From Dryas octopetala (Eukaryota > Streptophyta > Magnoliopsida > Rosales > Rosaceae), in NCBI GenBank assembly GCA_963921425.1, contig OY992838.1, forward strand, positions 13,392,001 through 13,456,000: 64,000 nucleotides of DNA. Reading direction: 5' to 3'. A model generated the notes under the pieces. That model saw only the letters and a list, made by a program, of their open reading frames with translations, was not told where the DNA came from and made no database searches. Both the position numbers and the translations under genes were made by a program. Of the stretch, positions 43,417 to 55,022 are shown piece after piece (the stretch's first letter is position 1; each line of letters starts with the position of its first letter).

Positions 43417-43644
43417 TGTGTTCGGTCTAGGCCAATGTCCGAGCCGAGCCGACCGGATTCTTCGGTTGACCGGACATCAGTTTACCGGCTTGCCGGTCTC
43501 AGTTTCGGTTGCCATGGAGGCTTACCGGAGGGGTTCGGTTCGGTTACCGATCCGAACCCAACCCTAGCGCTTACAACATGAAATCCAGTTACCATTAGCA
43601 CCATGGTATGAACAGTTCAGAACTCCACCCTCCTATTTCTTCAT

Positions 43645-44073
43645 GAACAATACTTGGGTCACCCTTTGGGGGTACCTCAAGGTCATCCCACCCCCCCAAA
43701 TTCAGATTTCGGCAATGTCGGCGCATAATCGGAACCGTTCACTTTTTAAATCATCTATTATAGATCTTCTCTACAAAAAATTAACTCAATCGGAAATATT
43801 TTGGTTGTATAACTATTGTCAATTAAATAGAAAAAATAGATGGTTTTCAATTAAAGAGTGATTTTTTTATCAAACCGTTGATTTTTTTTATTTAATCGAC
43901 AACAGTTATATAACCAAACTATTTCCGATTGAGTTAATTTTTTATAGAGAAGATCTATAATAGATGATCTAAAAAGTGAACGGTTCTGATTATGCGCCGA
44001 CATTGCCGAAATCTGAATTTGGGGGGGTGGGGTGACCTTGAGGTACCCCCAAGGAGTGACCCAAGTATTGTTC
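43645..44073. mobile_element. 429-bp foldback MITE with 9-bp target duplication
   Basis: The element starts GAACAATACTTGGGTCACCC and ends with its near-exact complement, and almost its whole length folds back on itself (for example GGTACCTCAAGGTCA, ATTTCGGCAATGTCGGCGCA and AAATCATCTATTATAGATCT arms). It is flanked by a perfect 9-bp direct repeat TTTCTTCAT (43636-43644 and 44074-44082). A 9-bp duplication points to the Mutator superfamily. Confidence 0.93.
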
Positions 44074-44082
44074 TTTCTTCAT

Positions 44083-44883
44083 GTCATGCTTTCGACCCTA
44101 CCAAAAATCCGGTTTTCTTTGGATAGCAGTCCAAAATTGTCGAGCAATCGAACATATCCTTTGTTTTGCCCTTGGGCTAGATGTGTTTGGTTTGGAAGAA
44201 AATCTCAGTAAGTTGGAGCAGGAAAGCCTATTAACATTAATGGAGATATTTCTAGCTAGGGGCAGTGGCAAATTAATTTATCCTCATTTATCTAAGCTAC
44301 TCCCCATTATGACTCAATTTCGGGATGTATTTTGGACGTCTTTTGATGTATCATCATTCACTTGTATCAAATCAGTAGATATACGTATATCTACTACTGA
44401 CTTTTCATATTAAGTTATGGGATTTTTTATTTATATTTTTTCTTGTTTGCCAAATCAGTTATCTTCAATCAGACAATTAAAGTATATAAAATAAAGGGAT
44501 AGGAATATTAATTTTGACAAATACTTTAATAATCTTTTTGAGCCTTTAATAGCTAGTGGTCGATACTGGTTAACTCGTTCTATACCTTGTTAGAAGTGAT
44601 CTAGAAGTTGGAATCTGCTCCCTAAATTTAAAAAATATATATATTAAATAAATTAAGTAACATTAGTGCTTGCCAAATATAGAAAGAGATCTCTTACCAC
44701 TAGTTCTGAATTGTCAAACCCACCAAATTCACACCCTGATGTTTGCTTCAATCCACTTCTCAAATTTTTATAATACATAGCCTTGTTGGCATGACAAGGA
44801 CTCAATCCGGCGCGGCCACTTCAATTCTAAGCCATCATCTACAATTTTCTAATTTGTTTTTAATTGGGTAATAAAGGACAGTT
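44083..44883. other. Intergenic between the MITE and the copia element
   Basis: AT-rich DNA. An open frame at 44081-44413 shows no family motif and partly uses the MITE border, so it is not called as a gene. Nothing else is supported. Confidence 0.4.
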
Positions 44884-45069
44884 TGTTGTAAATATATTAT
44901 TATGTATGGCTATTCCTGTAATTAGTTGTAGGGGCATTCTAGTAAATATTCAAAACCTAGTAAACCCTACCTCTATATAAGGATATTTATAAGATGAATG
45001 AAATTGACTGATCATATTCTCGCTGCCTCCTTTTTCCACAAACCCTAATTTCTATATACTTTTACAACA
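44884..45069 (+). repeat. 5' LTR of the copia element
   Basis: 186 bp, TG...CA ends, TATA-like CTCTATATAAGG near 44970. It differs from the 3' LTR at five positions that I can see (for example GTATGG/GTGTGG and CTCGCTG/CTCTCTG). Confidence 0.97.
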
Positions 45070-45299
45070 CGTTATCAGCACAAAAAGCTCTTTGGATTGT
45101 GAATCGCCAAACGAAAGAGGATCATTATTCAATTTGTTCTTCAATCAAGTAGGTTTTATAAAACAATTTTATGTTCATGTTTTAAAACCTTTGATTGATT
45201 AAAAAAATCTCAATAAGGCATGAACCCTAAATTTATGTGATTGATTTATTTGGGATTATATATTTTATACATGTATTTGAGTTGAATGATTAAAATAAA

Positions 45300-45935
45300 A
45301 AGAGGAAGAATTTTCGGGTGATCGGAAAACCACCCCGCGCAGCAACACAGCTCGCACCGCTGCTAGGAGCAGCCATTCCTCGCTGCCTTGCGCTGCCAGC
45401 AGCAGCCACGCCTCGCTGCCTTGCGCTGCCAGCAGCAGCCCTCGCGCAGCCTTGCTGCCTCGCTGCCAGAAGCAGCCCTCGCGCAACCTTGCTGCCTCGC
45501 TTCCAGCAGCAGCGCCTCCTCCCGCGCGCAACACGTTGCTGCAGTGCCTCCCAGCAGTCAGCAACCCATCTGCCTTGCAGAGGTGCAGCCCAGCAGCGCC
45601 TCGCGCCCTTGCTGCCTTGCGCATCCTCGCTGCCTGCAGCAGCCCTTCGCACGCTGCCAGCAGCCAGCCAGCAACCCAACAAGCCCAAGGCCCAACTGGC
45701 CAGCAGCCCAAGCCCAGCCTCGCAGCGGCCCAGCCCACGCTGGCAGCCCAGCAGGCCTGCCACGCCGCTGCCACGTCAGCAGCCACGCGGACGCCACATC
45801 AGGCGCCACGTCAGTTGCCACGCAGGCAGCCAAGCTGCTGCCACGTCAGCGCCACGCAAGCGCTATATCATTGACACGTCAGCGCCACATCGTTGCCACT
45901 CCCACGCTGACACATGGCGAGCCTCCTGAAACTTT
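45300..45935. other. GC-rich low-complexity block in the copia leader
   Basis: About 640 bp between primer-binding site and gag, made of CGCTGCC, CAGCAGC and, later, GCCACGTCAGC words. Composition is wholly unlike the AT-rich flanks. All frames on both strands run open for long distances (Ala/Gln/Pro-rich or Ala/Gly/Trp-rich), a by-product of composition. The second half repeats CCACGTCAG about every 20-40 bp. Confidence 0.85.
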
Positions 45936-45964
45936 GTAAAAAGGTAATTTTAATTCTTGCCATG

Positions 45965-46030
45965 CCTGGGATTTGAACCCAGGACTTCTTGTGCACCACC
46001 TTGCACCTTAACCACTGTGCTGCTGATGGT
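45965..46030 (-). other. tRNA-like fragment, antisense in the copia leader
   Basis: On the minus strand CCTGGGTTCAAATCCCAGG (45983-45965) is a perfect T-arm with the B-box core GGTTCAAATCC. About 30 nt before it lies CACAGTGGTTAAGGTGC, an A-box-like stretch. A complete acceptor stem and anticodon arm cannot be built with confidence, so this is a tRNA- or SINE-derived relic rather than a tRNA gene. Confidence 0.5.
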
Positions 46031-46405
46031 TTATTGTTAGTATACAAACCATTTAATATATATACTCTAAATGCCAGAAACTTTTATTCAAACAATTTTG
46101 TGATATTTTTCTGTTGTACTTGGGTATATGAATATTTTACTTGTTTAAATTTTTGCACTAGAGTATATGTGTAGAAATTGCAGGTAATTAATGAACTAGT
46201 AGTTCATACATAAATATTGAACCTGTAGCTTCAATAATGCCGTATAAGGAACCTGAAGTTTCCTTCATAAATTCACCATACATGATAAAACCAGTAGATT
46301 TTACATATCTATACCATGTTATAGAACTTAAAGTTCTTATTTATTGCTTATGGATGTTATTGCCCAAAGCACTAATTATGATTATTTGTTCCTTTCAACC
46401 ACAGA

Positions 46406-47428
46406 ATGTCAAATCTCAACAAGCTTGATTTTGTCGCTTTGGAAGTTTCCGGAAGAAACTATCTAAAGTGGACTCAAGATGTTAAGCTTCATTTGATTGC
46501 CAAGAAGATAAGGTTAACAATCAATGCAGACAATGTTGTCGCAGAGTCCCTTAAGGCAAGTGCCATGATCTTCATTAGGAAATATATGAAGGAAGCACTC
46601 CAAGTTGAGTACCTCGCTGAAGAGGATCTACGAGCTCTTTGGGTTGCTCTGGAAGAGCGGTTTAACCATCATAAGACCATTTTCTTGCCTGAAGCAAGAC
46701 ATAACCGACAGAACATCCATTTTCAGGATTTCAAATCTGTGAATGAGTATAATTCGGAAATCTGCCGGATCTGGTCACTCCTCAAATTTGGTGGAGAAGA
46801 GCTCACCGAAGATGACCTATTGGAGAAGCCTTTTTCCACTTTTCCTATCTCCTGTTTGGTCCTGCAGTAACAATATAGGGAGATGAATTTTACTAAGTTC
46901 TCGGCATTGATCACTACTTTATTGTTCGCTGAAAAGAACAACAACTTATTATTGAGAAATGATCAAGTCCGACCTGTCGGTACTAAACTAGCACCTTGCC
47001 TGAAGCAAATGTTGTTGCTCATTGCGATGCAAACCGCAAAAGAAGATACCGAGGTCATGGAAAGGACGAAAAGTCCGATCGTCCGAGATATGGAAGGAAA
47101 GGTTCTCAGAGGAATGGCCCGTATGACCGAGGCCATCGTGGCCATGGCCCATGTGGTAGGAACCATGGTCTCTCGGCCTCAAGAACTCGAAATGAAAGGA
47201 ACACTGGTCCGGCCCGTCGCCACCAGAACCAGAATTAGAATGATCTCTGTTACCGATGTGGAGGAACTGATCACTGGTCCGCACCTGCCGTGCACAGCGC
47301 AAGCTGTAGATGAGTATTACGCCAGTCGCGGAACTCGAGAGACCAATCTCGTTAAGAGATCATTTCCTATGGATACCACCCTAGAGGTCACTGATTTCCA
47401 GGCTGAATCTGGACACTTCGAGGACTAG
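46406..47428 (+). pseudogene. gag: Copia gag region, frameshifted
   Basis: ATG 46406 starts SNLNKLDFVALEVSGRNYLK, the usual start of copia capsid proteins, and continues through a UBN2-type gag domain (ALWVALEERFNHHKTIFLPE). A TAA at 46868 closes the first frame. Capsid text continues at 46883, and a basic, Arg/Gly-rich nucleocapsid part appears in a different frame at 46996-47238. A zinc-knuckle remnant CYRCGGTDHW lies near 47250, but its last Cys is not in place. Decayed. Confidence 0.85.
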
Positions 47429-47429
47429 A

Positions 47430-50400
47430 AACTCGATGACATGGATATGATCAGCACTTGTGCCGTACTTATTTTCTGAATAATGTTTCTTATTCAGATT
47501 ATTTTGGTGATTTATGACTTGGATTATTTATTTTGAAAATTTGGTTATGCTCGAATATTATTTAATTCAATCAAGTTATTTTCATACATGTGATTCACTG
47601 AATTAAATTTATGAATAAGCATGTTTAGTGGGGAAGTTTGTTGTCTAGCAGACAGTGCTACTATGCACACCATACTCCAAGATCGGAAGTATTTTTCAAA
47701 CTTATTGCTTACTCATACCTCTGTGACAATCATATCAGGCTAATCCAACCTGATAGAGGGCCATGGCAAAACCCATTTTTATGTTGTCCAATGGTACTAA
47801 ATTACCATTAATGAGGCCTTTATTCTCCAAGTTCCAGAAGAACGTTGTTGAGTTTTAAGGATATTCGAGCCAACGGTTATCACGTTGAAATCACTGAGGA
47901 AAATGGAGTAGAATATCTTTGCATAACCTCCAATTTGTATGGCCAAAAGCGTACATTGGAGAAATTGAAATGCCTCTCGAGCGGTCTTTACATGATCACC
48001 GTTAGATCAATTGAGGCCAATCACATAGTTAACCAGAAGTTAACCAATTTGAGCAGTTTCTTGCTATGGTATGACCGGTTGGGATACCTAGGTCAAAGTA
48101 TGATGCACTGTATCTTCAATTCATCACACGGGCATCCCCTTACTAATAAGGATCTTGTGTTTAGTAACACACTATGCCAAACTTGTTCGCTCAGAAAGTT
48201 GAATACTAGACCATCATATGCAAAGACTAATAAAGACTCCATCCTTTTCCTGCAAAGGATATAATGGGATATTTGTGGACCTATCTAACCACCATGCAGA
48301 CCATTTAAATATTTCATGGTTTTAGTTAATGCATCGACAAAGTGATCACATGTTACATTATTGTCCACAAGAAACGCTGCTTTTGCTAAACTTGTAGCCC
48401 AGAAGGCTCACCACACGGATTATCCTATAAAGTCCAGAAGACTTGATAATGCCAGAGAGTTTACATCGAAAACTTTCGATGATTATTGCATGTCCCTTGG
48501 GATTAATGTTGAACATAGAGTTCCCCATGTTCACACCCAGAATGGTCTCGCAGAAGCATTCATTAATAGATTACAAATGATCGCACGAACCTTGGTTATG
48601 CGCACCAAGCTTCCAATTTTTGCGTGGGACTATGCAATCTTGCATGTAGCCATGTTGGTCCGGTTGAGGCCCACTGCTACCCAACCTTACTCCGCGTTAC
48701 AGCTGGTGACTGGATACGAACCTGACGTTTCGTACTTACGCGTATTTGGGTATGCAGTTTACGTGCCAGTTGCGCCGCTACAACGTACCAAAATGGGTCC
48801 TCAACGAACGATGGGCATATATGTCGATTATGAATCCCCATCAATTATACGCTTTTGAGAGCCCTTGACAGGCGATCTCTTTACCGCCAGATTTGCAGAT
48901 TGTCACTTTGATGAGACAGTCTTCCCGCTGTTATGGGGAGATAAGAACGTCACCGTTCCTGAAGAACGACGTGAATTGACGTGGAATGTCCCCACTATGT
49001 CTCATCTCGATCCCCGAACCGCACAATGTGATAACGAAGTGCGGAGAATTCTAGATCTACAGAGTATAACTCATAATATGCCAGATGCATTCTCTGATCT
49101 AGCTAAAGTGACGAGATCACATATACCTGCTGCAAACGTGCCTGCAAGGATATCCGTCCCCGAAGGACGTGTCGTCCCAGGAGGACGTGTCGTCCCAGAT
49201 GGACGAGGTACAGCCATAGCGGCTAACCAGTCATATGTCCCTGCCCAGAAGTGAGGTTGACCACTAGGTTCGATGGATTCTTATCCCCGGAAGAGGATAA
49301 ATTTGGTACAAACAAGTCCTCTTGACATCGCGATCTCAATCGATCCATCTCACGAAATAGTTTTGGATTATGGGTCCGTCCCAGAAGAGACGACGTTGGG
49401 GGACGCTCCAACGTTTGAACCCACTCCCGAGAACATAGAGATCTCTATAAATTATGCATGCTTGAGTGAGCTCTGGAATCGAAAAGAGATTATCATCGAT
49501 GATATATTTGTATTCACGGTAGCTACCGAAATTATAACTAGCGATGACATCGAACCTCATTCCATTGATGAAATGTCAACGTCGAGACGACTGGCCAAAA
49601 TGGAAAGAAGCAATCCAGGTTGAATTAGATTCCTTGACAAAGAAAAAGGTGTTTGGGCCTGTCGTTCCTACACCTTCCCCATGTTAAACCTGTAGAATTT
49701 AAATGGGTATTTGTAAGGAAGTATAATGAGAAAAACGAGATTGTAAGATACAAGGCTCGTCTAGTGGCGCAAGGATTTTTTCAACGCCCTGGGATTGATT
49801 ACGAGGAAGAGTATTCCCCCGTAATGGACGTCATAACGTTCCGCTGCCTTATCAGTTTGGTAATTTCTGAAAAACTGAGTATGCAGCTTATGGATGTGGT
49901 CACTGCTTATCTCTATGGGGATCTTGATACAGAGATATATATGAAAGTTCCCGAAGGACTTAAGACACCCGATGCAAATAGTTCCAGACCACGGAACACG
50001 CTTTCCCTTAGTTTGAGGCATTCACTTTATGGATTGAAACAATCCGGACGGAGGTGGTATAACCGTCTAAGTGAGTATTTGATCGGGATGAGATATGTGA
50101 ATAATGTTCTATGCCCTTGCGTGTTTATTAAGAACAAGTTTCGGGTTTGCTATTGTAGTTGTTTATGTCGATGACATGAATCTAATTGGTACTCCTGAAA
50201 AGATCAAGGAAACAACTAAACACCTGAAGTTGGAATTTGAGATGAAAGATCTTGGGAGAATGAATTTATGTCTCGGCCTGGAGCTCGAGCACCATGCAGA
50301 TGAAATTCTAGTCCATCAATCGAATTACATTCAGAAGATGTTAAGGCACTTTAATGAGGATAAAGCGAAGCCTTCTAGCACGCCTATGATCGTCCGTAGT

Positions 50401-51204
50401 CTAGATCCTAAGAAGGATCCGTTTCGTCCCGCAGATGATAACGAAGAGATATTGGCACCAGAAGTCCTATATCTAAGTGCAATAGGCGCATTATTGTACT
50501 TGGCTCAATGTACTAGACCGGACATCTCATTCGCTGTGAACTTGTTAGCTAGATATAGCTCTGCACCAACACGCTGCCACTGAAATGGTATAAAAGACAT
50601 TTTCCGCTACCTTAGAGGCACGACGAATATGAGCTTATTCTATCCTTACACATCAAGGAATGGATCGAACCCCCTCGATCCTCGGAATAATGCCCGCCTT
50701 GTTGGATATGCTGACGCAGGGTATCTATCAGACCCGCATAAGGCGCGTTCCCAAATTGGTTATGTCTTTACCATTAGGAATACAACAATATCTTAGAGGT
50801 CTACGAAACAGACCCTTGTTGCTACCTCTTTGAATCATGCTGAGATTCTAGCCCTTCACGAAACAGTTCGTGAATGTATATGGCTAAGAGCAGTTTCCAA
50901 ACATGTTCGAAGTATGTGTGGGCTGAATTCCACCACTGATGAACCAATAATTATCTATGAGGATAATGTCACTTGCATCCAGCAAATGAAGACGAGTTTC
51001 ATCAAAGGAGACAACACCAAGCATATTGCACTGAAGTTCTTCTTCAATCAACAGCAACAAGAGCATCAGATGATTGAAGTCAAGCAGATCCGATCTCAAG
51101 ACAACCATGCAAACCTCTTCACCAAGTCACTGCCAAAGTCCACGTTCTTGATGCATGTTCGAGGTATTGGTTTGCGTAGATTGGCTGATTTACCTAGTAT
51201 GTAG
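47430..51204 (+). pseudogene. pol: Copia pol region: protease, integrase, reverse transcriptase, RNase H; multiple lesions
   Basis: Protease remnants (DSATMHTIL, near 47650-47680) are followed by a GAG-pre-integrase part (47845-48264, WYDRLGYLGQSMM), integrase (48270-48858, LDNAREF and NGLAEAFINR), a variable linker (48865-49623), reverse transcriptase (49653-50580, KARLVAQGF, SLYGLKQSGRRWYNRL, catalytic YVDD at 50164-50175) and RNase H (50583-51204, GYADAGYLSDPHK, YEDN, IKGDNTKHIALKFFF). Stops or frameshifts interrupt it near 48262, 48290, 48856, 49251, 49621, 50150, 50581 and 50795. Gene order integrase before reverse transcriptase is diagnostic for copia. No functional polyprotein can come from this copy. 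Confidence 0.93.
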
Positions 51205-51711
51205 TCTTCAGGGGGAGTCGACATCAGGGGGAGTATCCTGAAACATATTCACTTGACCATCGTGTAGTCTTTTGTTCTTCGTCCAGGGTTATTTTCTCCC
51301 ACTGGGTTTTGTTACCTGGCAAGGTTTTAATGAGGCACATCTTGGCATGGTCACCCTACTCATACTACATCCTGAAGATGTGTTGATCTGATATATATGC
51401 ATTTGCTCATCTTTTCCCTTCGACCACGGGTTTTTCCCGTTGGGTTTACCGGGCAAGGTTTTGGTGTAGCAATTCTAATGCACCCCGCTCCCACAGCCAT
51501 ACTATCTGCTTATGATCCAGAAAATATGACTTCACCTACTTTCGAGGTTCTGATGCGACTACTTCACACTCACGTGCGTTGCACTCTTTTTCCTTCGACC
51601 AAGGTTGTTTTTGTTCCCACAGGGTTTTTATTACTTGACAAGGTTTTAACGAGGCAACTTAGAAGTGCATAGCAGAGACAACACTAATGACATGGAATAT
51701 CCAAGGGGGAG

Positions 51712-51897
51712 TGTTGTAAATATATTATTATGTGTGGCTATTCCTGTAATTAGTTGTAGGAGCATTCTAGTAAATATTCAAAACCTTGTAAACCCTACCT
51801 CTATATAAGGATATTTATAAGATGAATGAAATTGACTGATCATATTCTCTCTGCCTCCTTTTTCCACAAACCCTAATTTCTACATACTTTTACAACA
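51712..51897 (+). repeat. 3' LTR of the copia element
   Basis: 186 bp, preceded by the polypurine tract and followed by the CAGTT target duplication. Identical in length to the 5' LTR, five substitutions. Confidence 0.97.
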
Positions 51898-52112
51898 CAG
51901 TTTTAATTATAATTAACTTCAACCCAAAGTGAGACTCGTAATTTGGTTGCTTCTCATGATCAACTTAGAATTATACTATATCTGAAGACAAGACAAGGTC
52001 CAAGGATTAGAAAGTTAAGAAGTCAAAAAGTTGGTTTTTATTTTAAATTAAGGCCAATAGCTACCGCAGAAGAAGAGATCGAATTGGATTATCACCATTC
52101 ATGGATTAATTC

Positions 52113-52262
52113 TTATATAAATACCATGGAACTGTCTGTCCTCTGTATAGTTGTAGTAGTAGTAGAAGCAGCTACTCAATCAACAATGGCACAGTGTTTT
52201 GAGAAATACCTTACTGATCGAGGCAGATATATCCACAAGATTGTCATCAGTTCCGATACCAA
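52113..52262 (+). pseudogene. B3-domain gene fragment (promoter and first 17 codons)
   Basis: TATATAAATA (52113-52122), a leader with GAACTGTCTGTCCTCTGTAT and TTGTAGTAGTAGTAG, then ATG 52186 reading MAQCFEKYLTD. Leader and start match the intact B3 gene on the minus strand at 55304, whose protein begins MAQCFEKYLTE. After about 17 codons the homology is lost. It is a truncated paralogue in opposite orientation to the intact gene. Confidence 0.8.
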
Positions 52263-53678
52263 TTTATTTATCTGGGAGAATAGAATAGAATATGCATATA
52301 TATGCATCAGCTGTTCCAATCCAAGTGTTGAAAATGTTAACCCTGGCGTTTGTCTTATTTTACTTTCTTTCTTTGTATCTCCCTTTCTTTTATTATTAAT
52401 TTTGTCTAATCCAGCAGGATATGTGCATATGTTGTCAACAATTAATAAAGTAAATAAGGAAGATATATATAGCACTATCGAATTTTCTACTACGTAAGGA
52501 ATAAATAGGGTATGGATTTTAAGGTCGTGGAGAATGGAGACTAGTTATACTTGGTGGACCAACCGGCCATTAAAGTAATTAACGTCCTTTCTGCTTAGCT
52601 ATTAAGAGGTCCAAACCGTATAATAAAAGTTGCTCAAAATATTTAGCAAACAAATAAAGTTGCTCAAGATTTTGTAGGTCCCATATGTACGTGCATGGCC
52701 ATGGGACAAAAGCCATGCACGAAGCCCATGACAGATCGAGTATTCCCATGTTGTACTACTATACCGGCCACTAGCTACAAAGTAAATTGTACCAAAGTCT
52801 AATTTTGCAGGTGAAGAGCACTGGCCCAGCTCTATTAATAGCATTGTCAAACTATTTGGGTAATATATAAGAGATGCTGGAGAGGAATAAATGCGCTATG
52901 CAAACTTTGTAACAATGGCTTATCTAAATGCCCCAAACTCACAAAACCTCAAACCCTCTCTTAACTTATTTGTACACAAAAATTGAGTGTACGTAACCTA
53001 TTCGATCACTTTTCTTTAGATGTATATAGGTATATACGTAAAAATTTCACATTTAATTTAAAAAATAAGTTTTATTATACTTTATTTATCTGAACTTTGA
53101 GCTCAATTTCACTTCACCACCTAAAAAATAAATTGTCAATTTACTACCTAAATTAAAAATTTGTTGCAATGTACTAACTCTGGCTCATTTTATCTAATTT
53201 TTTGTTAAAAATAAGGATGTTTTGGTCTTTTCAAGTCATATTTTTATTGTGTCAAAGCAAGTAAAGTGTAACAAATCATTTTTTCTAACAATAGGAACTT
53301 GAAAAAGACCAAAACACTCTTATTTTTAACAAAAGTTTAGACAAAATTAGCCAAATGTGGTACATTGTAACAAATTTTTAATTCAGGTGGTAAATTGACA
53401 TAATTTTTTTTTTTTAGGCGGTGAAGTGAGATTGAGTCCAAAATTCAGGTAAGTAAAATGTAAAAAAGCCTAAAAAATTAATGTATTCACATTCCATTTT
53501 TGCCATCACACCTATATATATTACTAACATGAAATTTGATAATTAACAAATATACAAATGTAATTAACTTTTTGTTCTCTTGTCATATATATATATATAT
53601 ATAGTACATATTAAATTATATGAGCGATTGAGTATTTGACTTTTTATAACTATTTGTCATATCTATACTATTATTATA
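52263..53678. other. Intergenic, no gene seen
   Basis: AT-rich DNA. Around 53085-53470 inverted text (TGAGCTCAATTTCACTTCAC with GGTGAAGTGAGATTGAGTCC, and matching inner arms TTTGTTGCAATGTACTAA and TGGTACATTGTAACAAATTT) outlines a foldback MITE of about 370 bp. No protein-coding or RNA gene could be supported. Confidence 0.45.
53095..53460. mobile_element. Foldback MITE
   Basis: Left arm CTGAACTTTGAGCTCAATTT then CACTTCACCACCTAAAAAAT. The right arm is the inverse (ACCTGAATTTTGGACTCAAT then CTCACTTCACCGCCTAAAAA). Inner arms about GTTAAAAATAAGGATGTTTT and its inverse also pair. No coding content. Exact ends and target duplication not fixed. Confidence 0.6.
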
Positions 53679-55022
53679 ATAACATAGTTTATCAATTAAT
53701 TGTTATAGAAGTGCTGACTTAAGAGACTGTAACTTTTTATTTATATATTTTTATATGATATATTTTTTATTAAGTTAGGTGTGGTGTCGACAACGAAACC
53801 TCAATACTCTTTTTATATAAAATTAATTCGTTTCAACTTTAATGGTTAATCTTTAGATCGAATTGATTATTTTAAGGTATATGGTATATATTATTTGAGA
53901 CATCTGTACGTGTGTGGCCGAACGCTTAATAATTTGATATTAGAGCTTGCTAGGCCAGTGGTTTTCATCTTCAAAATTAGGTTATGGTACACTATACTTT
54001 CTTATAGCAAAGACAGAATCAAAGAAAAGAAGAAAGGTATTATTATATTAAGCGCCTACAACATGGGAGTGCTCTGTCATGGGACCTCGAAAATCTTGAG
54101 AAACTTTGCACCGGCCTATCTAACACGTACTAGCGGCGGCTTGGTATACCTCAACTTATTTATGTTGAGGTATACCCTATTGGGGCCCACATGAGTCGTT
54201 TTGTGTCGATCCGAACCGTTCAATTTTTACATCTCCATTGATAGATCATCCTTGCAAAAAATTAGCCAATTCGGAAATCATTTGCCTATCTAACTTTGAT
54301 CAAATAAATGGACGAACAAAATATTTTCGATAAAACCGTTCATTTGTTTGATCAAAGTTAGATAGGCAAATGATTTCCGATTTGGCTAATTTTTTGCAAG
54401 GATGATCTATCAATGAAGATGATCCTTGCGAACGGTTCGGATCGACACAAAACGACTCGTGTGGGCCCCAATAGGGTATACCTCAACATAATTAAGTTGA
54501 GGTATACCTCAATAGAAGGAGCCTGTATATATATATATATCAACATGATTTACTTTATTAATTTCTACCAACATATGCATCCGCTTGATCATTAGACAAG
54601 TAATTAATTTTTAAAGAAAGAAAGAAAGTAAACTGTAAACTGTAAAGACAAGAGACAAACAACAAGTTGAACATTTGGAATTTGGAATTTGGATGGATGA
54701 AGGCCATTCTTTGCTTAGTCCCCTTTACCAATCAGATCTAGAGATGGAATTAATTATGAATATAAAGTTTTTGAGTGATGGAATTAATTAACAAATCCAG
54801 CCATATTAAAAGAATACTTCATAAATGAACATGAAAAACAACAAGGGAGCACTAACGTGGTGCTAATTAACACATAATTCAAACATGTTCGCAAGGCAAA
54901 GTAGTAGTGACACTACAATTAATACATACATATATATATATATATCGATCGATCTAAACATCAACCCAGTGACCCTCGGCATTCAACTTTTGTGCTCTAA
55001 TTCTGAATTGGGTTCCTCTGAA
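53679..55022. repeat. Segmental duplication, copy A
   Basis: From TAACATAGTTTATCAATTAA to the 3' end of the B3 gene (GGGTTCCTCTGAA) the sequence is closely repeated at 57033-58048 in the same orientation. Copy A contains a MITE (54143-54508) that copy B lacks. Shared landmarks are GTGTGGCCGAACGCTTAATA and ATGCATCCGCTTGATCATTA. Confidence 0.92.
54143..54508. mobile_element. Foldback MITE present only in duplication copy A
   Basis: Ends GGTATACCTCAACTTATTTA and, inverted, GGTATACCTCAACTTAATTA. Further in are paired GGGGCCCACA arms, CGTTTTGTGTCGATCCGAAC arms and ATCATCCTTGCAAAAAATTA arms around a central TTTGATCAAA region. Copy B of the duplication goes straight from the upstream text to a TA repeat, so the element inserted after the duplication or was lost from B. 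Confidence 0.88.

Larger units (their letters stand above)
40367..43567 (+). mobile_element. hAT (Ac/RICESLEEPER-like) element, left end missing
   Basis: The transposase pseudogene is followed by subterminal repeats and a right terminus near 43540-43567, GTTACCGATCCGAACCCAAC then CCTAG. Inverted it reads CTAGGGTTGGGTTCGG, typical of plant hAT ends. The left side abuts the copia fragment at 40366 with no matching terminus, so the left end has been lost or replaced. No 8-bp target duplication could be confirmed. Confidence 0.7.
44884..51897 (+). mobile_element. Ty1/copia retrotransposon, structurally complete, coding-defective (7014 bp)
   Basis: Two 186-bp LTRs (44884-45069 and 51712-51897) begin TGTTGTAAAT and end TTACAACA, with a 5-bp target duplication CAGTT (44879-44883 and 51898-51902). 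A primer-binding region (GTTATCAGCAC at 45071) and a polypurine tract (AAGGGGGAG, 51703-51711) are in place. The order gag, protease, integrase, reverse transcriptase, RNase H defines the copia class. I count five substitutions between the LTRs (about 2.7%). Several frameshifts and stops prevent a full polyprotein. It has an unusual 1.3-kb leader. Confidence 0.97.

Noticed and set aside
44081-44413. 110-codon open frame next to the foldback MITE
   Set aside because: Its start overlaps the MITE border and target duplication; no motif recognised.
45265-45939. Long overlapping open frames on both strands (up to 203 codons)
   Set aside because: They lie in the GC-rich low-complexity leader of the copia element; lack of stops follows from composition, all frames run open, and no domain is visible.
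45965-46030. A functional tRNA gene on the minus strand
   Set aside because: The T-arm and B box are good, but acceptor stem and anticodon arm cannot be completed, and the piece lies inside a retrotransposon leader.
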